Of a stretch of 64,000 nucleotides of DNA, positions 1-14,400 are shown piece by piece. Position numbers and translations under genes: made by a program. The notes beneath the pieces were generated by a model, which had not been told where the DNA came from, searched no databases, and worked only from the letters and a program-made list of their open reading frames with translations. The DNA is from Cristatella mucedo. Its lineage: Eukaryota > Bryozoa > Phylactolaemata > Cristatellidae. The first letter of the stretch is position 1, and each line of letters opens with the position of its first letter. The stretch is from contig WPIO01000002.1 of the NCBI GenBank assembly GCA_009760855.2, positions 4,053,001 through 4,117,000 on the forward strand. Direction: 5' to 3'.

Positions 1-245
1 CTCCTGCTGCCGACTAGGGCTCATTCTTTTCAGCTGTCCTGAGCTGCTACTTCCATGCTACTCACTACCACAACAGCGCTCCTGGTTCTGCCATGTTTCC
101 CACTCTCTCTTTGTTGCGTGAGATAAAGTCTGTTCGCTACCGAGTGCATACTAAAAGCCGCTATGGCTGTGAGTGGGCTATAAAAACTAACATGCATATC
201 ACCCATATAGTCTTTACGGCTTTGTGGAGTTACAGACAGAGATAC
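1..245 (+). mobile_element. Second LINE family, 3' end
   Basis: Matches the end of the 6480-7365 copy: the tttgttgcgtgagataaagt block, then agccgctatggctgtgagtg and a final gagttacagacagagatacg before acattacatta. The coding part is truncated at the window edge. Confidence 0.65.
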
Positions 246-689
246 GTTACATTACATTAGCGATCCGCTTGAGACACATAGTGATGAAATGAATTACCAA
301 AGCAACTTTTGGGTTTTGTAGGAAGAGCCCAACTCCCAAAGACCATTAGCCATAAATTCTTATGTCTAAACTTTTGGAAAACCTATTTGTGACCTTTTTA
401 ATTCATTAATTGCTTCTCTGAACAAAGTTGCTGACACAAGGCCTTTTCAATAAATCATTGTTCGACCTACACTTAAAAGCTTGGGTATATTCAGAGGTAT
501 TAGAAAATAATCACCCATGTCTCTAGAATTCCTTTTTTGTCAATTTTGTCGAATAGATTACAGCTCAGTGGCCAGTAGAGCACTTGGAAAAAAATTAGTT
601 ATAAGAAAAAAAAATTGTTCATGACTCAAGCGACATTGCTCCATTGAAAAGTCTCTAATCGAATTTTGATTGATACCCTATTGGTAAGG
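246..689. other. No gene seen
   Basis: AT-rich sequence with stops in all frames and no repeat recognised. Confidence 0.6.
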
Positions 690-800
690 AGGTTGTTCCT
701 TTCGACCAAGGTCGTCGTCTCGATTCCGGCATCGTCATCATCCACTGCAATTAGTGGTGACAGCAGTTAACTATTTATGGCACTCCTGGCGCCTTAAAAT
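690..800 (+). mobile_element. Possible degraded SINE
   Basis: A B-box-like gtctcgattccgg and body gtcatcatccactgcaatta, then gtggtgacagcag, resemble the 47840 and 61090 SINEs. The A box is weak. Confidence 0.35.
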
Positions 801-829
801 TTCAGATGTGAATTTGGACCTGAATTTTA

Positions 830-1820
830 CCTCCGTGCGACCGAAATACTAAACAGTAATGATGATGGTAATGCTACTGCCTTCACCTTGCTTGATCTTG
901 TTCCAGCTAGGTTGAACACTATTGGTTACGATCATAATTTCCACCATAAGCGATGGAGATAGGCAATCGGTCTGGAAGTAGAGGCAATTGCAAGGTCCAA
1001 ACCAACCTGCCTGATAGTGTTTAATCCGTGTCCTGTGATGGTCACGTCTCATCAAGCAGACCAGTAATTGGTGAAGTCCCACAGTTATCCGTACTCTGTC
1101 TTTTGCTGGTCTCATTGGTACCGAACCTCTTGGTAATGAAATGTGGGCCAAGGAATGGATTATCACTTTTATGCTGACAATACCCAGCAGTACTTTTAAT
1201 TTAAATCCGGAGAATCTGCCGCAGGAATTGAAAAAATGAACACTTGCCTGGCAGCCTGTGAATCGTGGATTTCTACCACTTTCTTTGAACCAAACGACGA
1301 TAAAACAGAACTCCTCATACAACAGCCTGAGCGTACGTATGAAAAATGAGACTGCCATCTCATTTTAATTGGAGATACTGTAAGTGGATCTGTACTCACA
1401 GGCAATGGCTTAAATTCTGAAAGTTTAACTATTCTTTGGTTAGAATAAGGCTGGGTTGATGCGATTCTGTTTTGGCCAGGCTACCGAAAAAAGCCATGTA
1501 GATTCTGCAGGTGGAGACTGCTAGGTTGTACCAAAAATCCCAGAGTTTAAGCCCAGTTTCTCCTTTGCTGTATGGCTCTTATGGCTCTCGGTTAATCAAT
1601 GGACACAAAGGAAAGCTTTTACATTAACCGAAATTGCGTGCCATAGTTTGGCTCCTGGGTATCTAGCTGAATCCATTATCGCATACTTGAAGCAGTGATG
1701 GTAGCCATTAAGGCACTTCTGCCTCTACCGAAATGAGGCTTCTAGATCAGCCAATCATTGAGGTATACTACAGTTACAGATTGAGAGATCGAAAATTAAA
1801 TTACACTGCCTTCACGTGGC
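830..1820 (+). mobile_element. Second LINE family, RT remnant
   Basis: On the plus strand HFYADNTQQ (1164-1190, the RT active-site box with D changed to N) and, in another frame, NDDKTELL (about 1293-1316) have the order and spacing of an L2/CR1-type RT. Then LHxLAPGYLAE-like sequence at about 1640-1670 marks the C-terminal domain. Frames are broken throughout. Confidence 0.6.
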
Positions 1821-2009
1821 TTCAGCCTCATTTAAATTATCGTTTTTTCTTAGGTTTCCCATTGATTTTCTGTCAATCTTGTAGCTCACGTAAGCACCAT
1901 CCTTAATCTATCGGCTTAAACGTTTAAGGCTGATGCCCGACAGCATTATATCATTCCTTTGATTCATTTGGAAAGATCGAATGATGCCTAACCCAGACAG
2001 ACGGAACAG

Positions 2010-2770
2010 AACGACTTTCAAAAACAGACCCAATTGAAATTGAAAAATTGCTGACGACGACAGCACAGCATTGATTGAAACTCATTTGGTAAGTCTCGTT
2101 TTACGGCACACAGTGAGTGAAAAAATAGAGTCAAAACTAATAAAGAAGATGGCGATATAATATTTGGCCCTAAAGCTGATCCTTACCAGAGGAATATGCA
2201 GTTACCTGAGCCCTTAAAAGTGTGGTCTATTACAAGAACACTAAACGATTGGCATCTCTCGCCAGCTCCAATCAAATTGTCGAGTGAATGAGCCAAGGTT
2301 TTTTTCAACGACAAGGTGTGGTCTTGCCACTGGTGTAGACTGTTGCACGGACAATTCATTTCCTGCTATGTAGAGTCTATGCAAAATGACCATTTTTCCA
2401 GGTCATTGAGTTCTTTTTCCGTGCTATCTCAGACCAAATGTTGCAGGTGCTGCTAGAGTTCTATAAGTTCTTTTCTTGGAATTAATTAGCTCCATAAGTT
2501 TTAAATAACAAATAACAACCTCTTGTGTACGGTCGGGTGTTTTAGTACAGCACGACAATGTCAACGCATAGTAGCCGGCAAAATAAAGTCCATGAACATA
2601 ATTCCTCCATATGCTGTCTTAACAAGATTCCTAGCGACTGATCTTCAATCGTAAATAAATTGTTTATGTAATAAAAATATTCAATATTCACGATAATCTA
2701 TGTTAATTGGAGTTGATTTTATACAAATATACGTGCCGAAGAGGCAATATAAAGAGCCGATATCTTTCTA
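2010..2770 (+). repeat. Duplicated block A1 (inverted partner at 37520-38275)
   Basis: ggcatctctcgccagct, ggtcgggtgttttagtacag and aaggaccacttta are found in the same order on the minus strand of 37520-38275. No reading frame is conserved between the two. Confidence 0.8.
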
Positions 2771-4306
<1,536 letters not shown>

Positions 4307-4429
4307 TATAAGCTTGTCTTGGAGAATATGATCACTAACATGGAACTATTCAGATAAAGCATTCATTGAAAAATCCAAACCTCAGAAAATCTACTCTTCC
4401 TGCGTTTTTTCTGCTTCTTCATTCTAGGT

Positions 4430-6390
4430 TTGTCAAAGGGAACTCAAAAGGCAGCGGCTAGGAGGCAAGCAAGCAGATCTTCAGCACGTGTAGACATTTA
4501 TTACCTTACATTTATCGTACTCTCACTGTTGCAGAAAGCTCACGACTACACTGTGCGTCGTGGATAACTGCTGAAAAACCAACAATAAACTGATCAAAAA
4601 ACAGAGGAACCGTCAGTTGGATTTCAGAATCTGGCCTTAACTATCAGTAGAGTTTCCCTGGTGCCGGTACTGTGTAGGCGTTTATGAGCAGAAGTCTTGT
4701 ATTGCATTAGGTCAAATTCGGTTATGGCAGTGACATCGCACATGTTGGTGGGTATATCCCGATTAGTGAGCGAGATCAGTGCAATGCTTGGTTGCTTTTT
4801 ACTGCTAAAAATGGATATATCTTGTCGCCACAAGCTTTACATCAACATTTTATCCATTGTTATTTCTTGCTTGGTTTAGCTTTTCAATGTAAGAAATAAA
4901 CTTGCAGTTCGAGCAAGCAGAGTAAAGACCCTTTCAGATTGATTTTTGTGTATACCAATATTTTGTCATCGAGATAAAATGGCACGTGCTCTGGTTCTGG
5001 CAGGGCTATGGTGTGTACACGAAAGTCTTGATTTTTACCTTTCATTTCAGTGCAAGTAAAGTGCATTTATTATCAATACTAGCATTGGCGTCACTGACGG
5101 TCGTGCCATGTACAAACACGTACATGTGTTTTTCACAGTCGGGTGTACGAGTGCGGCTATCCTCAATTCATTTACTGTTATTTACTGTAATAATCTTTCC
5201 CTGAAGCACTTTTTGTATAGCAGAGTTCAAAAATCTTTGTGGCAGCAGGTAAATTCTGATAAAATAGATCTTTTTGAAATTGAATGCATTAGATGTTCCG
5301 TCTTGCATGGGCGCAGCTGTTAAGGAGATGCAATACGTTCCTGATGGTGATGACCGCATAAAATCTTAATAATATCATTACTTACCACTGAGCTAGCAAT
5401 AATTCCCAGTGCAGCTTGCTAGAGAGCACTCAAGCCGTCTTCCATGCAGCAGTGAGGTCTACTCGTAGGAATGGAAACTTTATTAATCCAATCAGCGGTT
5501 CCTCAAATTTGCGTATCTTTACTACGCAAATGTTTGAAGATTTTATTGCGGGAAATCAATAGCCTTGCGTACCGTTGCATTTCCACTTTTACGCCTCAAC
5601 ACAGCGAGCGGAGCAAGAAGTATTAGAAATGCCCACTTATAAAATCCAGTATCAGGGTTGTCGAGGTCAGTTTCCTAAACCAGGAACAATACAATACCGT
5701 TGTAAGACTAGCAATGACAACAATACTAAGTAACTTTAGAGTGCGCTAAGAGTACCTAATTACCATGAAAGCATTTTAGAACTCAGCTGCAAGAGAAAAA
5801 ATAACCACGGGTGTACGACCAGTACACCAACATGCCTGGAATAGCGTGCAGATGCAAGCAATTAGAAGCACAGGGCCATCAGTTAGTAGCACCTCAGGCT
5901 ATTAACCAGCACTAAATCATGTATGGTAATGCATGCAAAATAGCAGTCACAAGAAATTAAGCCATATGAGATGCAGGTGTAGCTGAACGTAACATAAATG
6001 TCTTCAGCTGCGACTTACCCAAATGATGCAAAGTCCATGCGTATAGTGACGAAAGCAAATCAGCCAGCTCCAAATGTTTAGTACGTACGCCTTGAGGGCA
6101 TGGTCGCCAAAATGAGTTCAATTTAGTGCGTTTCTCAGCATTAGAGAACAAGGCACTGCACTTGGCTGCGTTTTGTATGTATTGAATAGAACAACAGTTA
6201 TGTCAGTTATATAGACCACATTCATGAAGCCAAACGTGTAAATCAGCACAAGTTTCTGTCAGCTGGTAAGTGATATCCAATGACACCATTGAGCAATTTA
6301 CAGCCATATTTGTAAAGAGACTAAAACCTAGCTAGCACGGTTCATCTGAAAGCAGCAATCTAGGATAATACTTTGGTCTAAGCTGTAGAG
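4430..6390 (+). repeat. Duplicated block A2
   Basis: Collinear with 38286-42200: gcggctaggaggcaa, aatccaatcagcg, agcagtcacaagaaattaag and gttcatctgaaagcagcaat are landmarks. It contains an exon-like segment at 5051-5248. Confidence 0.82.
5051..5248 (+). pseudogene. Exon-like segment, counterpart of 38909-39107, frame broken
   Basis: Same acceptor (tttcatttcag) and donor (GGCAGCAG|gtaaat) positions as in copy B. SQSGVRVRL is readable, but the frame ends in TGA about 50 codons in. Confidence 0.25.
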
Positions 6391-6479
6391 GCAGAAATGT
6401 CTGTTCATTGTAAATCAGCAGCCGCTCAAGCTTGTTTCAGCGCATAATTACACTTTTATTTTAGAGGACCCATAAACCA

Positions 6480-7365
6480 CTTTTTTAAATCGCCATTTGA
6501 AAAATCCGCTCAGTATTTTCGATGTCATCTTCGACAGCTGCCTGAGTTTTGAAAGCTTCGTTCAAATGACTGCTTCCACAGCTAGCCACCACTTCCGATC
6601 CCTATCTACGATCGGGAGCTTTATTCCACGGTGGCGTACGAAGAATTTAATTAGCTCTTTACTTCTATCCCCATTAGGTTATTGTATTTCTCTTTCTGCT
6701 AGCCTACCGAAAAATATCATTAGGCTGCTATAGCTGGCTATAAATATGGCTTCAAGGCTAGCCTAAAATTTCCAGAGATGTATCACGATTCTCATTTTTA
6801 TAAATAGTTGAGATAGCTTCAGGTTGATCAACGGATACAAAGCAAAGTTACTATGCTGATCCACAAAAGTCCCACGAAAACTGGGCTCCTCTATACCTAG
6901 CTGAACTGCTGCCCTAGTTTTGGCGTCCTCTTGACCTCAGGTCATGCGTGGAAAATACATTAGTCGTTCTATTCCCTCTCTTTAAGAACGTTGGCGATAG
7001 AAGATTTGGCCCTTGTGGGTCCTAGACTGTGGAACTCACTTCCACGATTCTTATGCAATGACAACTATGCTCCTGCAGCTGACTATGGCACATACTTCCG
7101 AGCAGTTCTGAACTGCTATTTTCATTTTACTCACTACCTCGAGTGCTTTCGTTACTCTGCCATGCTTCCCACTTCCTCTTTGTTGCGCAAGATGAAGTCT
7201 GTTGGCTACCGAACGAGTAAGGAAAGCCACTTAAGCTCTGAGCTATATTAATTTGCCTTAGTTGTATATGCTAGTGCTCTATGCAAGACTCTTGCTTACC
7301 ACCCACATAGTCTGTGTCGTATTTTGGAGTTACAAACAGAGATACGTACCTTTACATCTTAAGCC
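6480..7365 (+). mobile_element. Second LINE family, 3' part
   Basis: APLYLAELL-like sequence at about 6895 and the frame LALVGPRLWNSLPRFL (7001-7050), then an untranslated end with ttgttgcgcaagatgaagtc and a final ggagttacaaacagagatac. The last two blocks recur at 1-245 and, in antisense, at 32050 and 43540. Confidence 0.7.
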
Positions 7366-9185
7366 AAATATTAATTATTGCCAGTTAGAAATGACTCGGC
7401 TGATAGTGTAGCATGTAGTGACTGGCTAGAATTCGATGAAGCTCTTTTGAGAGAACTTGTATCCCACGTGCAAAGTCACCACATTTGTGGCAAAATAATG
7501 GGGACTCTGTGGCGGAAAATTAACCTGCAAGTAAACTGTGGTTGACAAAAAGCAAGGACGAGATTATTGTTTTCATTTAGACACTCTAACAAGGTAGAGA
7601 AGAACACAGATCAAACTTACCGTGAATAACCCTATGAGATTTTAAATGTGAACAAGAATTTATATGTATTACGTATGCATGGTATGCTTAAATGTACCAG
7701 CCGCGAAACCTAGAAACCCCATACGAGGCATTGGAAACCATTTATGTTTTTACGCAAGGTCACTTTGATGGCAAAAAATTACTGGCAGTGATCTAATTCT
7801 TTAGAGTCGTATTTTGACGTCCGAGAAATAAGGATCACCCTTTCTGTGCCATTTATTGCGGTTGTAGAGTCTCGCTCATAGTATCTTGCTCCGATATCAC
7901 TAATGCACGTTTCTAAAGTCACTGCCAGGTTTGAGGCTTAGCAAGCTTCTTTACAAAGTTGATGTCTTTTTCATGCTGTTTCAGTGCTGCGAGCTAGGAC
8001 ACTGTTACAAAATCTCGTTCAGCGTCTAGCAAGTACTTAAGCTGCTGCTACGTGAAACTCACGGGTATGCCTTAAAGGGAATGTCGATAATTTGTTTCGA
8101 CAGAGAAGTATGCCTAGCAGTGTATTGCTTTTTAGATTTACATGCCCACTTTTTGATTATTTTGGCTCAGATGAGTTGAATTTGGCTATTGAAATTTTAT
8201 GATCGTCCTGCCTTTGCATACCAACCAATTTTTTATGTCCATAAACGTGCTCTAGTTTCTGAGTCGGCTTGTCAATAAAGCAAATAATTCAAATTTCAGG
8301 TTTCTTTAAGAAATGACATGCATTCCGAGCTTTCTTGATCTAAGGCAGCTTTTTTCTCGATTTGCATATGCTTGTAAATCCAAGTATACGATAGTGCTGT
8401 TAAATTGGACATACGGGGCGCGATCGATGGTGACTATTTATTTTCGACAGCTCAAAATGACATTGCCCGGCCGTGCAGAAAGTAAAATGACTTGATTTGG
8501 GTGAGACTTTATTTTTGACGGATGTCGAATGTGCAACTGAATATAGAAGTGATCTTTAGCGATGAAATGTACTACACTGAGTTGCTTATGGCTCTTTATC
8601 GTTTGATGCGAGAGCCTATGCAAGTAAAACAAGCATAAGGTTGCACCTGCTCAGTTTTTTATGCGACTTGTACCTATGCTGCTTGTGGGCTAGTTTATCT
8701 AAGCCTGGCTTGCTTTAGTCATGACATGTAGCTACAGGTAGTTTATTCATCGCAGAAGATGTTTGTCATAATTTTGGGAAGTCAAATCAAGGTTCGTGAT
8801 CACCACTGAAACTATGCAGGTCCAAACTTTATGCGGGAACTTCAGCAGTCTAAAACGTGATCGTTCAGAGCTATAGAAGTCTGAAACTAGTGTGGGCATT
8901 AAGTTACTCCAGCCCATTACAATAGAGAAGTGAAGACTCATCTGTGAAAATGTGACTACTAGCATTTAGCAGATAACGCTGACGGTGGGTTTCGTATTCT
9001 GACTCATTTAGATTCTTCTCATTTGAAACTAACATCTCCCTTTCGTTTTGAGGGTTCTGTGTGCTGAGTCAGACGTGCCATAACCACCTTCTATATTACA
9101 TCTAACTTTAGCTACCTATTTCTGTTTATTATCTACCGGTCATCAATTGAGTTTATTGACTATAGAATTACCGAAATATCTGTTA

Positions 9186-9276
9186 TATAATAATAATAAT
9201 AATAATAATAATAGTAATTCACTTGATAAAGTGCCCTCTGAGAACTTGCTCTCTCTCTAGGCGCTTTACATTTGCT
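9186..9276 (-). repeat. L2 3' end: stem-loop and (ATT)n tail
   Basis: On the element's strand, taaagcgcc...gggcgcttta pairs as an outer stem and AGAGA...TCTCT as an inner stem, followed by repeated ATT. The same module recurs at the 3' end of every L2 copy in the window. Such 3' stem-loops are the known RT recognition site in L2-clade elements (for example eel UnaL2). Confidence 0.8.
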
Positions 9277-9432
9277 GTAAAGTGAAATGCAATTGAATGG
9301 TGAGAAAAATCATGCTTGAAAAACAAACGAAATGAATAATATGGTTAGGGGTGACATGCACAGGGTCAGCATGCAAATGTGGTTAGTGGCAGCATGCACA
9401 GTGTCAGCACGCATAAGCACATCAATGACGAA

Positions 9433-10788
9433 TCACAGGGAACCATTAAATGCTGTCCTAAATAGGTGTGTTTTCAAGTTCCCTTTAAATGTGGTCAGGT
9501 CAGGGGATGTTCTGATGCAGGTCGGGAGGGAGTTCCAGGCTTTGGGAGCATATGAACTAAATGCATGGTCTCCAAAGGATTTAAGGTTTGTATGAGGTAT
9601 TTCTAGACTGTTGGATTCCGAAAAGTGGGTGGTACGATGCTTGGCCTGATGGGGTAGTGTATCTGAAAGATAGGCTGGAGCCATAGAATGAAGGGACCTA
9701 AAAGTGAGCGACAAAACCTTGAAGTCAATCCGTTGCTTGACTGGTAGCCAGTGCAGGTCAGGGAGAAGTGGAGTAATGTGGCAACTGCAACGCTCACGAC
9801 AGATAAGCCTAGCTGCTGAGTTTTGCACCAGCTGCAATCGCCTGATCGCACATGCTGGTAGGCCAGTAAGCAGTGAGTTTCAGAAGTCGAGACAGGATGT
9901 CACGAATGCGTGGACCAACTTGGACGTGATATCTTTATCTTAACAAGCCCGAATTTCGGCAATGTTATGGAGCTGAAAATAGGCGGATTTGACTGTGGAG
10001 CTGATATGGTCGTCTAACGAAAGGTCGCTTTGGAATATGACACCTACATTTCGAGCTGATTCAACTGGAGATATGCTGGCAGAGCCAATTTTGAGAGTCA
10101 GCCTTTCCAATCTCTGGATCACATCGGGTTTGCCCATAACTAGTAAGTTAGTTTTATCATCGTTTAGTTTTAGAAAATTTGCTGCCATCCTTGTGCGGAT
10201 GTCATGAATGCATGCAGCCAGTGAGTTTAGAGAATTTGAGGTGCTCGAAGGCTGAGAGGGATCAAAGCAAAGGTACAACTGAGTGGCATCCGCATAGAAG
10301 TGAAAGCCAAGATTGTGCTTGGCAATCACATCAGCAAGAGGCAGAGTATAAACCGTGAAAAGAATCGAACCTAGCACTGAGCCCTGAGGTACTCCATATT
10401 TCAGAGGTACTTCAGATGATCTTTGTCCATTCACGTCAATACTCTGGAGTCTCCCACTGAGATAGGACCTGAACCATTGCAGAGCAGTGCCAGTGATGCC
10501 CAGGCGAGATGAGAGGCGCTCTAGAAGGACCTTGTGATCGATGGTATCAAAAGCTGCCGAAAGATCAAGCAAAACAAGCAGAGACACTCTACCCATGTCT
10601 GCATTCCTAAGTAGGTCGTTGTATACCCTAAGCAATACTGACTCTATGGATAGATTAGCTCTAAAGCCAGACAGGAACTTACTAGCAAGGTGTGAGGTTT
10701 CGATATACGAGTTCAGCTGGTCCGCCACGACCCCTTCGAGTGTATTTGATAGGAACGGTAGAAGGGAAACTGGGCGGTAGTTGCTCAA
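9433..10788 (-). pseudogene. LINE ORF2 part 2: reverse transcriptase and C-terminal domain, with two nonsense codons
   Basis: In one frame, 10788-9943 is the RT palm/fingers, and 9837-9433 is the C-terminal domain conserved in L2/CR1-type elements. The two pieces are split by TAA (9940-9942) and TGA (9880-9882), where the sister copy at 15523 has TTA and TGT. The catalytic second Asp of the RT active-site box is Ala. The protein could not function. Confidence 0.85.
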
Positions 10789-10829
10789 GTTCTTTTGGTC
10801 AAGTGTAGCTTTCTTGAGAAGTGGCCTGA

Positions 10830-12407
10830 CTACAGCCTTTTGAAAGGTGCTGGGACATGACCTGAGGCTAATGACATTTTTATTATGTCAGTTGTGCATT
10901 GCAGCAGCAGATCAATGCAACGTAGGAGCAGGACAGTGGGAATAGGGTCCAGAGGACTTGTTGTCTTCTTTGATTGAGATACGAACTTTAGGACTAGATC
11001 ACTAGTGACCTGCTTAAATGCAGACATTGAGGTGCAGCCAGGAACCGAGGAACAGCATTCTAGTGGGGAGGTTGTCATCGCAGGGATGGATTCCCTGATC
11101 TTGTCTATCTTCTGCACAAAGAATCGAGAGAAGCGATCGGCTAGATGAATATAAGGATCATCAGGTATGGAGCTAATCTGGGAATGGTTGAGGAGAGGGT
11201 TTATTGTCGACATCAGCATTTTTGGATTGTGCATCTGTGATTGAACAATGTTTTTACAAAAACTAGACTTAGCCTTTGCTAGGATCGATTGGTACGACCT
11301 ACAGTAGTCTTCATATGCCTGTCGATGGACAGTTAGTCCAGATCTTTTGTATGCTTTTTCAAGCTTCCGTTCAGTAGACTTGGATAGTTTAATGTCTGCG
11401 GTAAACCATAGGCCGTCTGGGCGGGGGCGCACAGTATGCTTTGTCAGAGGGGAAAACTCTTCTAGCGTGTCAGGTGGTGTCGGGTTGAAGCTATCTACCA
11501 ATGATGACAGATCGGAGTGAGGATTGACCAGCAGAGGTGAAGCAGATATTCTCACACGGACAGCATCGATTTCAAGGGTCTTGAGGTTTCGCGATTCACA
11601 TGTTATTTTAGAGGAGAATGTGGGCACACACTGTAGATTGAATGAGATCTGCATGTGGTCAGATAAGCAGGATTTGGTAATAATTGGTGATGACAAATTG
11701 CAGTTATATGAGAAAATCTGGTCGAGTGTGTGACCCTTGATGTGGGTAGGGCCATGCACATGAGCCACAAGAGACAATGACTCAGTCAATGCACGAAATT
11801 CGGTGCTGAAAGCGTCAGATAAGTTATCAAAGTGAATGTTGAAATCACCCATTACGAGGAAGGATCGATTTCTTGCACAAAGAATCGAAATGAGATTGGA
11901 GAAATCTGAGATAAAGAAGGATTTGGTACCTGGTGAGCGATAGACTACTGCCGCTATCGGTAGCTTGTTTTCGGGTGAGATTAAGTCAATTGATTCGAAA
12001 GACTGCTTCGAGGGTACAGCAAATGGCTTGAAGTTGAATTTCGAGCGCAAGACAATAGCAACTCCACCTCCAGTTTTGATTGATCTAGGGGTGTGAAAGA
12101 ACAAGAAGCAAGATGGAGTTGCGTCTTTAATTGTCGGACAGTTTATCGATTTCAGCCAAGTTTTAGTTAGGGCGAGCAGGTCGATACCATTTTCAGAAAT
12201 AAGGTCGCTTATTACTAGAGGTTTATTGCACATTGAGTGATGATTCCAAAGGCAAGCGTTAAGTCTGGCCGATGGGGTTACAACAGGCTTGATTACCACT
12301 AAGTTTGAGGAATTTACAGTGAAGCATGTGGGAGAGCGTGCTGAGTGGTTCGAGACAATGCTAGGAATACCGAACGAGCTGGTACTCAGCTTGCAGGTTC
12401 CGCCCAA
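10830..12407 (-). pseudogene. LINE ORF2 part 1: endonuclease and start of RT
   Basis: A 525-codon open frame ends at a frameshift. It covers the endonuclease domain (about residues 60-260 of this piece) and the linker up to VPAPFKRL. No ATG is needed at 12407: the frame continues upstream without a stop to the element boundary near 12530. The other L2 copy at 34740-37485 has five A bases where this one has four, which pinpoints the deletion. Confidence 0.85.
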
Positions 12408-12898
12408 CGAGCTGCGTCTGAGCTGGCGGTTCCGGCTACCCCGGCGGCTACTGGGTGCTTTTCTTTTGTTAATGCATAGTTCATGAATCTTAGCAACAAC
12501 ATTAATATCTAGGAATGCATTTGATATGCGATGACAGCACAGGTTTTAAAAGTTTTACGACGTCTCTTTAAACATTGGAATAAACTAGTACAGCAACAAC
12601 AGTCATTGCTCTGTTAATAGGACTCAGCTATACTTTTGCTTTTAGTGTTCTCATCGCTCTGCTCCCCCATCGACTCTTTACACCCCTCTCTAGAGGACAC
12701 ATTGAGCACCTTTTTAGGACACCTTAATTACTCACTAGATACGACAAAACCCTATAAATGCATCGGTACAGCCAGCTGGTAGCTCGTGACCTTTGCAGAG
12801 AGTCTTGATATCCTGTTACAGAACAGCCCTTTGCCAAAGAGCCTTTTGGTGTCCACGTTTAAGTCTTTATGTAGCCTATGGAGGTCGGAACCATCACC

Positions 12899-13290
12899 GT
12901 CAACCTTAAATCCTTTGGAGACCGTGCATTTAATTCGTATGCTCCCAAAGCCTGGAACTCCCTCCCGACCTGCATCAGAACATCCTATGACCTGACCACA
13001 TTTAAAAGGAACTTCAAAACGCTCCTGTTTAGGACAGCATTTAGTGGGTCCCTGTGATTCGTCCTTCACGTGCTTATGTGTGCTGGCACTGTGCATGCTG
13101 CCACTAACCACATTTTCATGCTGATCCTGTGCATGTCACCCCTAACCATGTTATTCATTTTGTTTGTTTTTCAAGCATGATTTTACTTACCATTCAATTG
13201 CATTTCCCTTTGCAGCAAATGTAAAGCGCCTAGAAAGAGATTAGGTTCTCTGAGGGCGCTTTATCAAGTACTTTATTATTATAATTATTA
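12899..13290 (+). mobile_element. L2 LINE, 3' fragment
   Basis: This fragment begins within the C-terminal domain (frame reading KSFGDRAFNSYAPKAWNSLP-like) and ends in the stem-loop and an ATT-rich tail. Flanking sequence on both sides aligns with unit D around 20050, which lacks it, so it inserted after the duplication. It is 5'-truncated. Confidence 0.88.
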
Positions 13291-13639
13291 CTTGATAACG
13301 AATTTGGAAGGCTGGCTTGCTCCCAATCAGCTTAGCTACGACTTGGCTCCGGTCATGACAATGTCTATTCCTTCAACACTATATTCCTACACTTCGTAGC
13401 TCATCCTATACTTTGGATAGAATAGTCTCGATTTATTATTAACAGTTATCAATATATTTTAGTGCACACAATTTGGAGAGACTGAAGTTTTTCTTGCAAC
13501 AAAAGAGCCCGAGGTCTAGATTGCTTCTCCCTATAGATAAGTCTAGCAGTGAGTGATTATTCTTGTTAAAGTTTAGGCGCTTGATCAACTTGAGATATGA
13601 ACACAACTTCCTATTAAATGTGGTTGTTACCTGGATTTA

Positions 13640-14400
13640 TTTTATAGTAATAATAACAATACATTAGTTTGGTGGAACCCTCAGGAAACTCAGCCTCATT
13701 TTATACACTTTAAATGTGATGTAAAGCAGACAGTATTATAGGGTTAGTGGTAGCATGGATGACATCTACAAGCATGACAATGTTAGAGAGGTGAAATGGG
13801 CAGAGTCTGCATGAAAATACGGTTAGTGGCAGCATGCACAGTGTTAGCATGCTTTTGCAGGCATAAGCACGAAAATAACGAAGCACAAGGACCCACTAAA
13901 TGCTGCGATAAAAAGGTCTATGTATAGCTTCTTTTTCAACGTCGCAGCATGTCGTGACGTCAGTCCGGAGTGAACTTCAGCCTTTGGGAGCGTACAAACT
14001 TAAGGCACAGTATCAAAGGATTTGAGGCTCGCAAGAGGTGTAGCTATACGATCAGATTTAGAAAAGCCTACTGTATCATACCTAGCCTAATAGGGAAGCA
14101 GTTCTGACAGGTTGGCTGGAGCCAAATTATTAAGGACCTTCATGCATGCGACCGGACCTTGCAGTTGATGCACTGCTGAATTGGGAGCCAGTGCAGGTCG
14201 GCACTAACTGGTGTAATGTGGCTACTGCGAAGCTCTCAATAGATATGCATAGCTGCAGAGTTGTGCAGCGACTGCAAACGCTCGATTGACACACTGATAA
14301 ACCAGCAAGCAATGAGATGCTGCAATCGCGTCGGGATGTTACAAATACATGGGCCAACGTGGATGTATTGTAGACCTGCTATAACATATAACTGAATTTT
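13640..14400 (-). mobile_element. Old L2 fragment shared by both duplication units
   Basis: A highly diverged minus-strand 3' part of L2 is recognised by the tail motif, the gcatgcacagtg block and the degenerate C-terminal domain (VFVTSRRDC, LHLHWLPV-like in shifted frames). The same fragment with the same ends is at 20440-21170 in unit D, so it inserted before the duplication. All frames are broken. Confidence 0.75.

Larger units (their letters stand above)
9186..12531 (-). mobile_element. L2-type LINE, near full length, inactivated
   Basis: Read on the minus strand, this starts at a frame already open at the 5' boundary, so the element is probably slightly 5'-truncated. It then encodes an apurinic-type endonuclease with GDFNIHFD and GHTLDQIF motifs and a SDH near its end. 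A reverse transcriptase follows (SNYRPVSLLPFL, LLDLSAAFDTIDHK, GVPQGSVLG), and then the L2-type C-terminal domain (QLVQNSAARLIC, WLPVKQRIDFK, PKAWNSLP). The 3' end is a stem-loop plus (ATT)n. Damage: one base lost from an A run (plus-strand T run 10838-10841) shifts the frame; TAA at 9940-9942 and TGA at 9880-9882 are nonsense codons; the YADD box reads YADA (codon 10285-10287). Comparison with the empty site in unit D (about 19620) sets the boundaries. Confidence 0.9.

Noticed and set aside
9187-9216. (TAA)n microsatellites as independent simple repeats
   Set aside because: They adjoin the L2 stem-loop each time and are the element's ATT tail in antisense.
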